NCBI GenBank assembly: GCA_002270565.1
Contig: NQMI01000008.1
Location: 438,807 to 502,806, forward strand
Direction of reading: 5' to 3'
Source of the DNA: Stenocarpella maydis
Lineage: Eukaryota > Ascomycota > Sordariomycetes > Diaporthales > Diaporthaceae
DNA: 64,000 nucleotides
Positions 21,162-33,091 of this stretch are shown here, piece after piece. A program made the translations under genes and the position numbers. Below the pieces are notes generated by a model. That model ran no database searches. It was not told the origin of the DNA and saw nothing but the letters and a program-made list of their open reading frames with translations. Every line of letters begins with the position of its first letter. Positions within the stretch are counted from its first letter, which is position 1.

Positions 21162-24100
21162 GGCTGGCGTCGTCGTTTGGTCGTCTCGGGAAGAGCTGCC
21201 TGGTGTCCGTTCGTCCGTGTGCCTGTGCCTCGGGGAGGGTAACGAGATCTGGGCGATGATGATCTCCGGGCGGGTTAAGCAGGCTCAGTTGTCTTGGTAC
21301 ACCAGGACCACGTATCTAACGCGTCTATCAGGTGCCGGGGGAGGGGGGAGCTGCAAGGCAAAAGATGGATAAAACAAATGTGAACTACGAAAAAGGGGGG
21401 TTATTGTCGAGCGATTGTTGTCAAGGGTTCAGCCTGTGAGTGAGTGTCGACACTCTTTCGTCATCCTGGAGTTCACCTTTGAGCGTCCGGAACATCCGAC
21501 CATCTAACTATCCCCACGATTGAGGCGCCCTGGCGCGGTTTTTGTTTCCCCCTTCTACCCTCCTCGGAGACTTGTTTGGCAAATTTTGTGCAATCGGCAG
21601 CGAGAGGGGGGGGGGAAATAAATGGGTTTTCCGTTTTTCTGTTATATGGGGCGATGGGGTGATTTCCACTCTGAACTTGAGTGAGTGGGAAACAGTGGGG
21701 TCTCCTTCCGGGAGAAGGGGGAAAAGGCAGGGCTGGGCCGGAGCTATCAGGAGCTCTCGCGCGCGCGCGCTCGCTCGCTCCACTGCCTGCTCTGGTCGGA
21801 CGAGCCAGCCGATCGATGGTTAATAAGGTGAGGTGAGGTGAGGTGAGTGAGGCTGAGAGCGGGGATGATGTGTGCCTCTCCAGGATCAGAGGTATTTGCG
21901 GGCAGCAGCTCTCTCGCTGGCAGGGAGAAGGGGAGCTGAAAAGAAGAAGAGGTGGTGGTGGTGTGGTGGTTGCCGGGCGCGGAATAATGCCAGTCACTTC
22001 TCTCTTCCTTGCTGTGGGGGGGGGGGTGTGGGAAGGCGTTTTATCAAGTTTATCGACAGGCGGTTGTGTGTTGTGTCACGATGCCGGATGGCTTGTGAGC
22101 AGGGGCGTCAACTGCAGCCGCAGTCTCGGGCCTTGGGGTCTCGCGCTGGCGATGTAGATGGATGGATGAAAATGGCGGGCGGTGGCTGTTGTTTTGTTGG
22201 CGGTGGTGATATCGACCAAGGTTTGACCCAGCAACGGAATACTCGGCCGAGTCCCGAGTGCCTCTCTCTCTCTCTCTCTCTCTCTCTCTATTTTTGGGGT
22301 GTGGGATGGATGGCAGCGAGCGGATGGGCGGGCAACACGCGATAAGGTTCACACAAACGAGCGTCTCGGACCAGGAATGGCGAGTGCAGCCAAGCAGTGC
22401 CAAAGGTGAACCGGCAGAAGGTGAGGTAGGCAGGAAGGTATGGGAAAAGAAAAGTCCTAGAGAAGAGGACAGAAAGAGGACCTGCCTTCCAGGTGAAAAA
22501 GGAGCCAACCATTGAACAAGTCAGTCAGACTGACTTCAGTCAATCAGCCAAGCGCAAACCGACGCAAGGAGAGGATGGATAAGCTCGGTGGAGCTTTACG
22601 AGTTCCGCTGGGGGCTGGCTGGCTGGCTGGCTGGCTGGATTGGGGGGTGCCCCCCCGGTCGTGTTTTGAATGAGCACTTCGGCGAATTGGGGCCAACATG
22701 CTTTCATCAACGGTAACAGAAAACCCACACCGTCCGTGATCGCTGGCGCATGCGAAAGGTGCTATGCCCCATCCGGCGTGGTGTGGTTTGCCGGTACAGA
22801 CTGGCTTGTTGATTTGACTTACTTGATTGTGCCGCTGGGAAAGGGGAAAGAAGAAAAAAAAAATATGCCATGTCGTCCGAGATATGTCGGACGTGGGCCG
22901 CAGAAATTACGCCATTTACAGACGGTTATACACGATATACTAATAACGCTTATGTTTGTGGCTTGTGGTGCACCTGTTGGACCGTGATATCCTGCCGTCT
23001 TCTCTCGCCCCCTCTCTATACGGGAGGTCGCGATATCTCGGGTTCGTCGTCGAATCTCAGACAATGCTGAGGCAGCGTGTTGCCAGCCTCGCCCCCCTCG
23101 AGGGGGGGGACGTGACCTTCAGCAAGGGCTGCCCCTTGCCTGGACTACGGCTTCAGGTTTATTCATGTAGAGCTGGCAGCAGGGCACTCGCTCTGACACC
23201 ACACACACGCTTTTTAGATCGGTTCCCGGCAGTTCGGGGAGGTTGTTGCTGGCGGTTAGCGCCACGGGGAGCCAGCTTGGCGGTCGTCATTTTTCCTTGG
23301 ATGGGTGGAATCTTCGTTGGGATGGCTTCCTCATTTTATTCTCCGTGTTTCCTGATCCATCGCTGTGCGCCGGTGGATTTCAGTTTTTTTTTTGGTTTTT
23401 CTTTTTTCTTTTGTGAGGATAACAAAAAGTAGAAACCCACCTGTTGAGACGCAGCGTGTCAACATGGATGCTGGTTATTTCGCTCTCTCAGCTTTGGTTC
23501 CCGGGCAGGGCAGGGAATTAATTGACACAGGATGTGGGCTCCACACACATCTCTGCATGTGTGACGGCCATGCAGCCATGGCTTGTGTTGGCTTGGCCCT
23601 GAACGAACTGAACTGAATCGAAGTGGCCCTTGGACCGATGGGGCCTACGGCGAGACGCCACGAGCGCCCACTCTTTCAAAATGGCGCCAGCCCACCAGCC
23701 CACACGACGCGCCCCCACACACGGACACCCACCCCAGCCCCAGGCTGCCAGGCAGCTGCCAGGCAGGCGACATTAGCATCCGGGCACAGCTGTTGACACC
23801 ACCAGAACCCTTCTGTTTAAACAGCAGCTTACACATGGCCCATAGAGTATGTGGCATGATTTATATATATTTAGCTCTTCAGAAGTAGGTGAGGAACTTA
23901 TTGATGTATTTTTGGGGTCTTGGCTATCTTTTGTTGCTGTTGTGTAGTGTGTTAGGCCTTACAGGGCAGCATCTCCCCTTAGCTGTGCCTGGATACTACT
24001 AATGTGAAGGGCTGATGATTGATGAGAGCAGTGCGAAATTTGGACCCGTCGGCGCATCCCTGGGCGTCCCTGGGCGTCCCAAACTACTGGCCAGAGGCCG

Positions 24101-26436
24101 TGCGTATACCGAGCTGGCCTCCATCTGGGAAGGAAGTCAGGCCCTTTTTTTTTTGTTCCGGGGCAAAATTCAGACGGCGGCAGAAGCAGTGCACGGAGAC
24201 AGGGCTGGGTGCTAGTGTAGTCAGGGGTGAGAGATGGAATATCTCGACTTCCGGGCGAGGGAGCTAGAGGGCCAAACCAGTCGAGCCCAGGACACGGAAA
24301 TGATGGCTTTACACTACGTGTCTGCATATCCGGGTTAATGGAGAGGGAGACGGAGAGGACAGGAGCAATGGTTAAGCCCCTCAGTTGATGATGCTGATGA
24401 TGACGATGATGCCGATGACGACGATGAATCAGGGCGAGAGTCAAGATTACGATGTTGTACCCAGAGCACATCGATGCCTTGTCAAAACCAACGGCCCCAC
24501 GCTTTTGCATCTTGACACAGCAGCACTCGGCTTGCCTCGCTTCTTTGGCTGCGCGCCGTTATCAGCCAAGGCCTTGTCCTGTCGGCGCTCTGCTCCTGTT
24601 CCTGGGAAGCCAGCCTCTCCCCCCCGAGCTATGCTCAAAGGGTGGTCCTGGCTGCCGATCCGAGGGCCTGGGAGACGACTGGCCCTGCTGCAGCCCAGTA
24701 CCCACCAGTCAAATCAGACAGAGAACGAGTGGACAAGAAACGTGAGAGGCCAAGCATGCAGGGAGTCAGGGGCCAGCCCGGTTTGTTCAATGTTTCCCTC
24801 CCCTGTAGTGCAGTGTTGTTGCTTACACTACATATTAACCCCCTGCCTTGCCAGAGGTTCCGCTCACACATGCATGCACGGCACACCTTGCTCTGACCGC
24901 GCCGCCACGTTGGTTGGTTGGCTGGCTTGCCGTGTTTTACTGTCGATGCCGGGGCATATCTCGATCCCTCACCGCGCCTATCCAGTGGTGTGGTATAAGA
25001 CGTACATGCTAGTGTATATCCACCATATTACTGTGTATTCTGACTACTGTGTATACATAGTAGTGTACTTGAGCATGCCGCATGCGTGCATTGCGTGGGG
25101 TGAGGGGTTTTGGTCATTGTGATAGACGCAACATACCGTCATCGTCTTTCCCATCTCTCCTCCCTGCAGGAGAGGGGGAAATGAGGACGCCCAAGGGCAA
25201 AAAGTGCGCCAGACAGAACTGGCAAGACCGAAACGCAGCGCAGCATCACAGAACATTAGAAACATACGACACATGCGCGACACCGTTGATCCGCAGAGGA
25301 AAGTCGCCGAGGTCCCCTGCGCGTTGATACATACGTCTCCCACCACCACAGCCAGGTTTTTGGTTTCCTGTTCATCTTGTTTCATTATTATCCCACCAGC
25401 TCCAATCCGGCACCTCAGCAGGCTCGGCTGTGCACCCAACCCCCCTCCGCCTTGCTCATCCACTCGCCCCTGCGCTTCTCTTCTCCCCCGCGTCACCTGC
25501 TATACGCGTCTGTCTCCATCCTCCAGCCTCTCCCCCAATCTCCCGCCTCGTTTTCCTCAGATTGCTGGCGCGCAGGAAGCCCTGCCCGAGGGAAGCCCTG
25601 GGTGCCCCTGCCGAGGGACCCGAGTCAACCGAGTGTGGATGCGACCGGGCTCCCCTCGTCGCGGCGCGTGTCGGCTGCTGGGTGGGTCCGTCTATAAAAG
25701 GACACAACTTCGGATCGAGGGTGCGCCCTCGGAACGTCGAGGCGGCCGAGCCCTATCGGCCGTCGCAATGTCATGCTGAAATGCACTTCATGTGTGTGCG
25801 CATGGCACCAACGACGCCTCAGGAGACGTTCCGGCCCTCGCTTCCACTAGTATGAAATAGCCCGGAGCTGCGAGGGAGAATCCTCGCCGTCATTACTCCG
25901 CGTGGCGGAGCTCGGCGCGCTGCCGCTGCTCAGAGGTAACCTTGTCATGCCGGCATTGGCCAATGCCAGGCGGGGCTGTGACAAGGCTTTGCTCTCTGTG
26001 GGGATACGGGTTCCACGGGCCCTCCCAGATCAGCTCCAAGGAATACACCGGCCATACCAAGTCTGCTGGGAAGAACAGATACTAATGAAGATGCTTATGT
26101 AGTTAATTACTCCGTGCTGTGCCTCCGGCTGCCTAGAATATTGTACCACACACTGCATTGGCTTGATGTCCGATTCGCTCTCTGACCAACTCTGCCGACC
26201 CACACCAATAACAGGCCGGCATAGGCCCTCTTACACGGATCGATGTCATCGCCACGGCTCAAAGACCAGACCGCCCTACTGAAACAAACGCCCACAGCAG
26301 CAGGAGGGCAATTGGAAATAGGTTTGTGCACGTGTGCTTGATGGCTATGCAGCCGAGTGGGTGAGAAGTGTGGAGCAGAATTGCAAAAAGCCACAGGCAG
26401 ACCAGTACCGTAAAGAGCAGAGCTGTCGAGAATAGA
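21162..26436. other. Long gene-free region upstream of the F-box gene, rich in simple repeats
   Basis: No supported gene over 5 kb. Features seen: alternating GC/TC at about 21760-21780, four AGGTG units at 21826-21845, a CT run at 22262-22289, tandem GGCT at about 22615-22639, GAT/GAC repeats at 24386-24426, and a TATA-like CTATAAAAGG near 25691-25700 with no convincing downstream frame. Pyrimidine-rich blocks on the F-box gene side suggest its promoter and leader. The 245-codon plus frame at 24385 begins in a repeat and lacks motifs, so it is not called. Confidence 0.5.
22262..22289. repeat. CT dinucleotide microsatellite
   Basis: Fourteen CT units in an uninterrupted run, inside the F-box gene upstream region. 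Such tracts are common in fungal promoters and vary in length between strains. Confidence 0.95.
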
Positions 26437-27690
26437 CATTAGCAATGTCACTATCATCGCTGCTGCTGGAAATAGTTGTGATTACGGCCTGCCCGGGGTA
26501 TCAGGTCCGCGCAAGGATACACCATATCCTTTGACTCTCTGTTTTAATGCCTGGTCTTTGGCTTTTTGGGTCTCTTGTCGGTGGGAGAATTACTGGAAGA
26601 GCGGTAAGTGGCGCGGATGGGTAAACGGAGTACTCCGCTGTAGATGTAGAAGCCACTATCCACCTGGGATGGACTTGATGGCATTCGCGACGCGCCTGGA
26701 GCACCAGGGCAATCGATAGACTTACCAAATACTTTCTATCACCCCGACGGCATGCGAATCACCTCCAGGGACAACCCCCTGTTGTCTCAAATGCTTGGCT
26801 CCGACTCCGAATACTTCCAACGTGGCTGTGGCTGGACTTATCAGGAGTACTATCTCTCCCGACGACGACTTATATCCGGCAAGAAACAGGTACACTGGAG
26901 CTCATCCTGTGCAGCCCTGCACGAAGACGATCCAACTTCCGAATATGGTTCTAGGAATAATTTCGAGAACGTTCTGGAATGGATCCATCCAGATTATTTT
27001 CAGATTTCCAAAATCCTCAGTAGGAGGCCTAGCCTCGAGGAGTTAGCAAAACTGGCATTTGAATACCATGGGAGGGTCTCTTTACGCGTCCCGATGATGC
27101 CCTCCCTGGACTCGCTGGTCTCCTGAAACTTCTGACTGGCACTTTTGAGGAAGGCTTCCTATGCGGCTACGCATAAACGTGGTTTGATGCATCACTGATG
27201 TGGCAATGCAATCTCTACTTGCCGGAGTCTACCATCAGACGACGGAGTATGGCTGGGGAGCCTTCGTCACTTACAGGACCGGTGTTGCCATCTTGGTCTT
27301 GGATTGGCTGGACCGGAAATGCACTGAGATTCCTCGACGACGAGGAATATTTTGAACTACATCATGGGCTGCTGAATTGTGAAAAGGAAAAGCGCTTCCG
27401 TGGGGAAGAAACAAGGGGGGGGGGTTGTAACCTTTCCGGTCACCGAGTGGCGCAGCCACGAAACCCCGACTCCTACTCCCAAACGGCGCATGAAATCCTA
27501 TCCACTAGTCTTCAACGTTGATGGCATTTTAGGAGACAGCTTAAAGGGCTGGCTTGTGGTGACATATGACCCCAGCAGACATCACTTTGCTGGAGATGAC
27601 AAGAGCAGTCATTGGGGAAAGCGTCTATCACCATCCAAGCATACCGGATGCATACTATTGGGCACCATTCCCAAAATTTGGTGTCAGTGA
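26437..27690 (+). pseudogene. HET-domain pseudogene, 5' truncated and frameshifted
   Basis: Plus-strand fragments follow the order of a HET protein. 26442-26500 gives TIIAAAGNSCDYGLPGVSG, the usual end of the HET core. 26752-27126 gives GCGWTYQEYYLSRRRLI, the Trp-rich box. 27198-27370 gives LPSWSWIGWTGNAL. 27441-27540 gives WRSHETPTPTPKRR, and a frame runs to a stop near 27690. The start of the HET domain (the YxALSYVWG and LWVDxxCI boxes) is absent upstream, and the pieces lie in different frames with stops between them. This is a relic of a second HET gene, distinct in sequence from the intact one at 14.4 kb. Confidence 0.75.
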
Positions 27691-28279
27691 GGGTATATGG
27701 GTCCTTGAGGTCTAGAACGCAACACATGAAAATATCGACGTCGCAGGTTGGGTGTACGGGCCCCACATGAAGATGGATACATCATCAACCTAGGTCTGCG
27801 CCGGCTGACCGCCGTCTCAGGCCTTGACAGTAGTTCATCACATCTTCAGATGTTTTAAACTTTGAATATTTCGTGGTTCAAGCGTTGAAACAGTGTATGG
27901 CTCTACGATCGATAACTGTGGACATGGTCCCCGCGCTTTTGGGTGTAGCGGCTAGAAGGACTGGACTCCGTATCATGATACTGGCCCTTAGACTTCACCG
28001 CAATGCCCACTGGCTTGCCAGGCTTGTATGACGGCTATGCCTCCTCCTTCGGTGTATTTCCTTAGGTGCATCTTGATTTAAACTTGGTTGGTCAATGTAT
28101 AAGCAGCCTGTACTAGTGGTGACCACCAACACTTTGGCTGCAACCAGACAGGCCACACCCTCCAATGCCAAACCAATCGACTTCTATCACTGGCTTCTAT
28201 CTTCTATTGAACGACGGATTTCACGGGTTTAGGTAGAATAGCTTTTAGCTCCACTAATTCTGCTGAGGTTGAGAATATA
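27691..28279. other. Intergenic, nothing recognised
   Basis: No open frame of interest. AT content rises toward the transposon that follows. Confidence 0.5.
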
Positions 28280-28555
28280 AGAAGGGCAACTAGATCTTAT
28301 GAACTTGTTTGATATTCCTCAAGTCTCCTTAACAAACCGTCTTCTAGCCTTACTCTCTAAACTTTCAAAGAAGAAAATGGATATTCGCACCGGTAAAAAG
28401 GGATGGTACACCGGTATATGCAGGGGCCCAACGTATAGACAATTTGCACCACCAAAAACACTATGTGCACTGTTATTTTGACGTTTTTGCTAATATAGCT
28501 GTATGTCCTCATCACCGCTATGGCGAATGTCACCATTACGATGCCTGCTATAGCG

Positions 28556-31129
28556 CTAATCGCTCAAATTGATGGTGTTTTGCTACATATCTAGTCCGTA
28601 TGGACTATAATCTCGTTTAGTATCTCCTCCTTGTTATCACCGTTATTATTGTTGCCGTTATCATCGCTGATGATGTCCCTAACCGTCAGATCTACCTGTG
28701 GTAACTGGTTGATACTTCTGATAGCTGCTATATGCTGCTGCTTAGCCCCTGACTTTGTGCTTGAGGGTGTGCTGGCTTCTAAAGTCTTCGTGATGTCTGC
28801 TGGCGCTCTCTGCTTTTGAGGCTGCTGTGTTGACTTCTTTATGACCCTTCTTGCTGGCTGCTGCTTTGGAGGGATGCTGGCGTGCTGCGTATTACCGCTA
28901 CGGGCGTCCTCTTCATCTAGGGATTGGAGGGTTATGTTGCTTTACTTGAAGGCTGAATTCATGCGTTATATTGAAGCCGTTATTACCCTTATCTTATCCC
29001 TAGCTCTGCTACCCAGACTTGTAGTATTGGAGGTTGTCTTTTTGCCTATTATGGCTTTCTTATGCTTCTTAAGGATGCCCTCCTTATTGCTGGCGAATGT
29101 GGTGATGTCCTGAGGCCTGCCCTTTGTGGTAGTGACCTTCTTTGGTGATAGTATACTAAGGAGTGGGTTATTAATGTAGAGGTTATGATTGAGGTATCAA
29201 GCTTCATGAAGGTCGCTCTTCTTAAGGGGAAGGGAAGCCTCCTTCTTGTTAGTAATGCGATTCGTATAGATGATGCCATACTAACTATAGATAGTGCAGC
29301 AGTAGTTAGAAGGGCTGCAGTGCCCCCGTAGGGCTTCTTTTTGAAGCATCTTTAATGCCTTCTGGCGCTCTATTGCGAGAAGGTCTAATGCTGCTCTGGT
29401 GATTTACCGTATAAGCTTCTTAAGCTACTTCTACCTGTTATACTTCGTAAGTGCTGCTATCTTCTGCTTTCCCTCCTCATTATGGAAGGCATGAGCCGCC
29501 TCGTTAAGAGCGGCTTTATTAGCCTCTATTAGATAAAGAAGATTGCCCATCCTGTGGCCCAGATAGGTCTTCATATAGTGGTGCTATTGCTCTGTGGAGG
29601 AGGTTGTATGCAAGCTGAAGTTAAGGATTCTGTAGATTGAGTAGGCAGCCCATTTGGTAATAATGACCTCTGCCTTATCAACGTACTAGGTCTTGAGGTA
29701 CTAGAGGATTGCCATCTGGTCTGAGAAGACCTCTTGAAGCTATTGCTAAGCTGTATTATAGACCTTATAATTTATAGAGTACTCCATAAACTTAATGAGG
29801 TCCAAGAGGGCTATTTGAGTGTATGGGATCTCATCAGGCATTTGGGAGGGTATTATAGCCTTCCCTCTTGCTGGCGCTATTAGGGAAGCAAGGTCCTTAT
29901 CATCCTCTTTAAGATCTTCAGCTTCTGCACCCTCTATAGTATTTTCCTCTGGAGTTCCTAGTACTGTTACCTCTGGGCCTCCTGGTATCACCCATATTAT
30001 TGCCGGCTTGCGCTACTTCTTCTTAATGTTGAGGATAAGGTTTATATTTATATGGAAGATGTATAGCTGATGGTGTGCCTTAGGGAATTGGTGCTTGAGG
30101 GCGTTAATTAGAGTAGTATTGTAGTTAGTGATGAAGAGGCTTGGAGGGTTGTTTCCGTATTGGTGGAGAAGCTTGTTAACCTGCTTAAGAAGCTACTGGA
30201 AGCTAGATTCTTGCTTGTTATTAATGATGCCTTAAAATAGCGGTAGTATCTTCTTCGTGTGGGTTACTGCTATCGCCTAAAGGAAGGGTATCTTTTTGTT
30301 GTTTGTTAAATAGGTATAATTGAGTGAGATAGCCTGTGAGAATTGTTACTCTTGCAATTACTTGATCTGCTGCTTTATATACTAGAAGATGCCCGTGATG
30401 TTGCCCTTATTGTTAACGGTTTAATGATACTAGTAGCCCTCCTTCTCAAGCCAGTCTAGTGAAGCTTGGGTAAATATGTAGATGCCCTGCTTCGCCCTTT
30501 GAAAGTCTGTAAGCTAATTCTTTATGGTGTTAGGCTCTAGTAGCACCTCTGGGTACTCTTGGCGGAGGGCTGCTTTGAGTTTCTTTGGCTTGGTGAGGGA
30601 TGGGTCTGCAGCCATATGGGTGAGAAGATCGTGATTTTGTTATAATAACTTCACCTAGCCTTGCTTAGCTTTGGGGACCTCCTAAGGGCTGTATGAAGTA
30701 TATATGCCCTCCTGGATCATGAGCTTCCATTTGCTAGATGTCGCCTTTATCGTATGGGCAAGGGCTTGCTAGCTGCAGCCCGCCTTAATTATGGAGGTAT
30801 TGGTGGTGGTTGCAGTTGAGGGCTGCTAAGTACTTTGGCTGCACTTTAATATTACCTACTTATCCTCTAACCTTCTGGTTACTATTATGAAGCTAGCAGC
30901 CTTTATAGCTTTATCTAAATCAGCCTTGAGGTCCTTATAGGTATTATATCCATTGTAAAAAAGTTTTAAGTAGCTAGGAGGGTTAGAAAGTGCTGGTTAA
31001 TGATGGTTTGCTGCAGTAATATTATTATTCTAGTTGATATAGTCAACCTGCTACTATGCCTTGAGACCTGAGTAATTAGGTTGCTGCGCTATTGCTGTAA
31101 TGCTGAAAAATTGATATCTGAGCGACTAG
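28556..31129 (-). mobile_element. RIP-mutated Mutator-like (MULE) DNA transposon
   Basis: The minus strand from about 31020 down to 28630 reads as one degenerate transposase with dozens of TAG/TAA/TGA codons, many at expected Trp or Gln positions. Near 30960 a FAR1-like start is visible (YNGYNTYKDLKADLDKAI). The MULE core follows: SLNYTYLTNNKKIPFLQAI at about 30285-30340 and ALKHQFPKAHHQLYIFHIN at about 30050-30105. These match the family signatures Y.TN..K.PLL and FP.A.H.LC.WHI. At the two catalytic Asp positions this copy has Asn. Possible terminal inverted repeats are CTAATCGCTCAAATTGAT (28556-28573) and the complement of 31112-31129 (CTAGTCGCTCAGATATCA), but they match imperfectly, so the ends are approximate. 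The element is dead. High AT and transition-type damage fit RIP. Confidence 0.82.
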
Positions 31130-31399
31130 GGGGTCTTTTTGATGTAAAAATGATTGATCCTGATGAAAATTCAATTGATGCATTAAAGCGTTGATGAAGG
31201 GTGGTTGTTGAGAAGTTGGTGATGATGGAGGCGTTGTAAAGTAGTGGGTAGTGTAGCTATAAAAAGTACTATTCGGGTGGTGAAGTATAGTTGAAGGTGG
31301 GTTAAATAAATGCTTCTGATTGGCTGCAGCAGACCCACTGGTGCGCTATCCCTTTTTGCCGGTGCGAATATCCGTTTTCTCAAAGAAAACCTTCTCAAG

Positions 31400-31408
31400 C
31401 ATATATAA
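31400..31408 (+). promoter_or_regulatory. TATA-like element
   Basis: ATATATAAG lies 37 bases before the first ATG (31445) and about 205 bases before the ATG at 31613 of the small gene downstream. Confidence 0.4.
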
Positions 31409-31612
31409 GTGCAAATCTATCCATCATCCTCCTATAGACTCCAGCATGTCGCCCTCGTTCTCGCCGTACTTTGCCTCAGTCACGCCGGGAGTGGAATTCG
31501 GCGAAACAACGACAGCAACGGAGGACAAGGGAAGAAAGTATTTACGCTTGAGTCTCCGAATAATATCGCTCTCGACACTTCTGCCAGCCTCACTCATTAA
31601 TCGGCGCCCAGT

Positions 31613-32035
31613 ATGTCGTCTCGCAACGCTGGCTCCGGTGTCTCTAGACACAACGTCAATCAAGTTGCGCAATCCGGGGCCCTTAGTAGTGCCAAAACCT
31701 TGGCCCTCAAGCTCCCTAATAATTCGTATGGTTTATCCTCGGGGAAGAAGCAGCAAGAACATTTGTCAAAGCCACAGTCGGCGGTGAAACACGCCATTTC
31801 TCAGTCGCAAAGCGCCGAACCGAGTGCTCAAACGGTCAGGGCAAATCTGCTCCAATCGTCTCGTCTTGGACAGAAGTGTCATGCTACCAATAGCGATGGC
31901 AACGGGCAAGGGGGGAAGCTTCCGAAAACCAGCACTACAAACAGCACTTCCCAGCCAGCGCCTACCAGAGGCACTTTAGTTCAAATTTTCTCGAATGGGA
32001 ATAAACCCGGCAATAGTACTCCAGAAGCCAAGTGA
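31613..32035 (+). CDS. Small Ser/Gln/Asn-rich protein of unknown function
   Basis: A 140-codon frame from a true ATG, rich in Ser, Gln, Asn, Lys and Thr and poor in hydrophobic residues, so probably disordered (for example KHAISQSQSAEPSAQTV). No signal peptide or domain. An upstream ATG at 31445 follows a TATA-like box. A possible intron from GTATTT (about 31538) to CCAG (about 31611) would join 30 further residues (MSPSFSPYFASV...) in frame, but it lacks a good branch site. The gene sits next to the edge of the MULE relic, typical of orphan accessory genes. It could be spurious, though the composition and clean frame argue for a real protein. Confidence 0.45.
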   Translation: MSSRNAGSGVSRHNVNQVAQSGALSSAKTLALKLPNNSYGLSSGKKQQEHLSKPQSAVKHAISQSQSAEPSAQTVRANLLQSSRLGQKCHATNSDGNGQGGKLPKTSTTNSTSQPAPTRGTLVQIFSNGNKPGNSTPEAK

Positions 32036-32528
32036 GGCCAGGCTGAAGGTGCATCGAGCGATATTTCGCAAACCTTGAGTATTGTAGTCTTTCTGTTCTT
32101 GTCTTGCTACTGGAGGGCCCTAATTAAATGGAAGGCAGATCCAAGTTGATGAATCGCTGAGATCCCGCATAGCCGCCGCGAAATCTCTACTCCAGGCCTC
32201 GCGTGGCCTCCATCAAGCCGGCTATTTACATAATGGTATGTGTGGACCCTATATTCCTCCTAATTTAACCAAATACCCTGTCTAAAAAAGTTCTCTGAGA
32301 TTCTAATACAAAGACTATTACAACAATTAGGTAGTGCCTTGGGAAACGTATTGTGGACAATTGACCCTGCCTTCATGCAAGATATCACAATTAACCCAGT
32401 CAAGGCCCTTGATAGCCCCGCAGAACGCATGCGGCTCCTAGATGGAGAAGGACTAAAGAGTCGTCACTGGGTCGTGCCACTTAAATTTCCGTGTCAGACT
32501 CTAAGCAGGGAGGTCTGTTTAGGAGGCT

Positions 32529-33091
32529 TTGGAATCCACCTCCCAGCCGATAGCTAAGACGAGAGTCCAGGAGCTATACATAGAGGACACCAGAATATAT
32601 AGCACTCGAAAGCTTCCACGCCCACAACCCAAGCCTGGTGAGCGATATGTGGAACTTCATGGTCATCTCCGTTTACCTCTACTTTGCGAAATGGCGTTTC
32701 CGAACAGATGCTCTTGCGGTGGGAGTCGGCAAAGATGCTTGTACTGTAAATGGGAGAACCTCGGCCCGCTCCCCGCCTAGTGGAAGACACCCACGCCGCC
32801 TGCGGACGGTATATCTTATGCTTTAGAATTTTAAGCTGTCGGGCCTGATCCATCAGAGAGTATATTCCCAGGCAGGATGCGCGAGGATTGGACCAAAGCT
32901 TTCACAACTCGAGCAATGTATACGAGCGCGAAGGCAAAGAGACAAAAAAAAAAAAAAAAGGAATGGAGACGCCGACTGAGCGAGGAGGGCGAAGAGGCTG
33001 GAAGAGGATCTTAGGGTAAAGAAGGAAGCAGAGAGATATGCTCCCAAGGCCATACATATTGTTTACCACTATCGCCAAGCCATCATCTAAC
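32529..33091 (+). pseudogene. Decayed coiled-coil-like reading frame
   Basis: One plus frame reads as protein across 560 bases, with stops that look like transitions. It contains TRVQELYIEDTRIYSTRK, a Cys cluster (NRCSCGGSRQRCLYCKW), then RMREDWTKAFTTRAMYTSAK, an A17 run at 32944-32960, and a Lys/Arg/Glu-rich helix (ARRAKRLEEDLRVKKEAERY). Stops occur at TAG 32778, TAA near 32826 and TGA near 32978. No family is recognised. Another plus frame, 32339-32557, precedes it. Confidence 0.3.

Noticed and set aside
24385..25122. Plus-strand open frame of 245 codons
   Set aside because: It begins in a GAT/GAC repeat, has no domain, and ends in text coded by simple AT-rich DNA. It is not supported as a gene.
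25691..25860. TATA-like CTATAAAAGG with following short ATG frames
   Set aside because: The downstream frames are at most about 20 codons and lack splice sites, so no gene can be tied to it.
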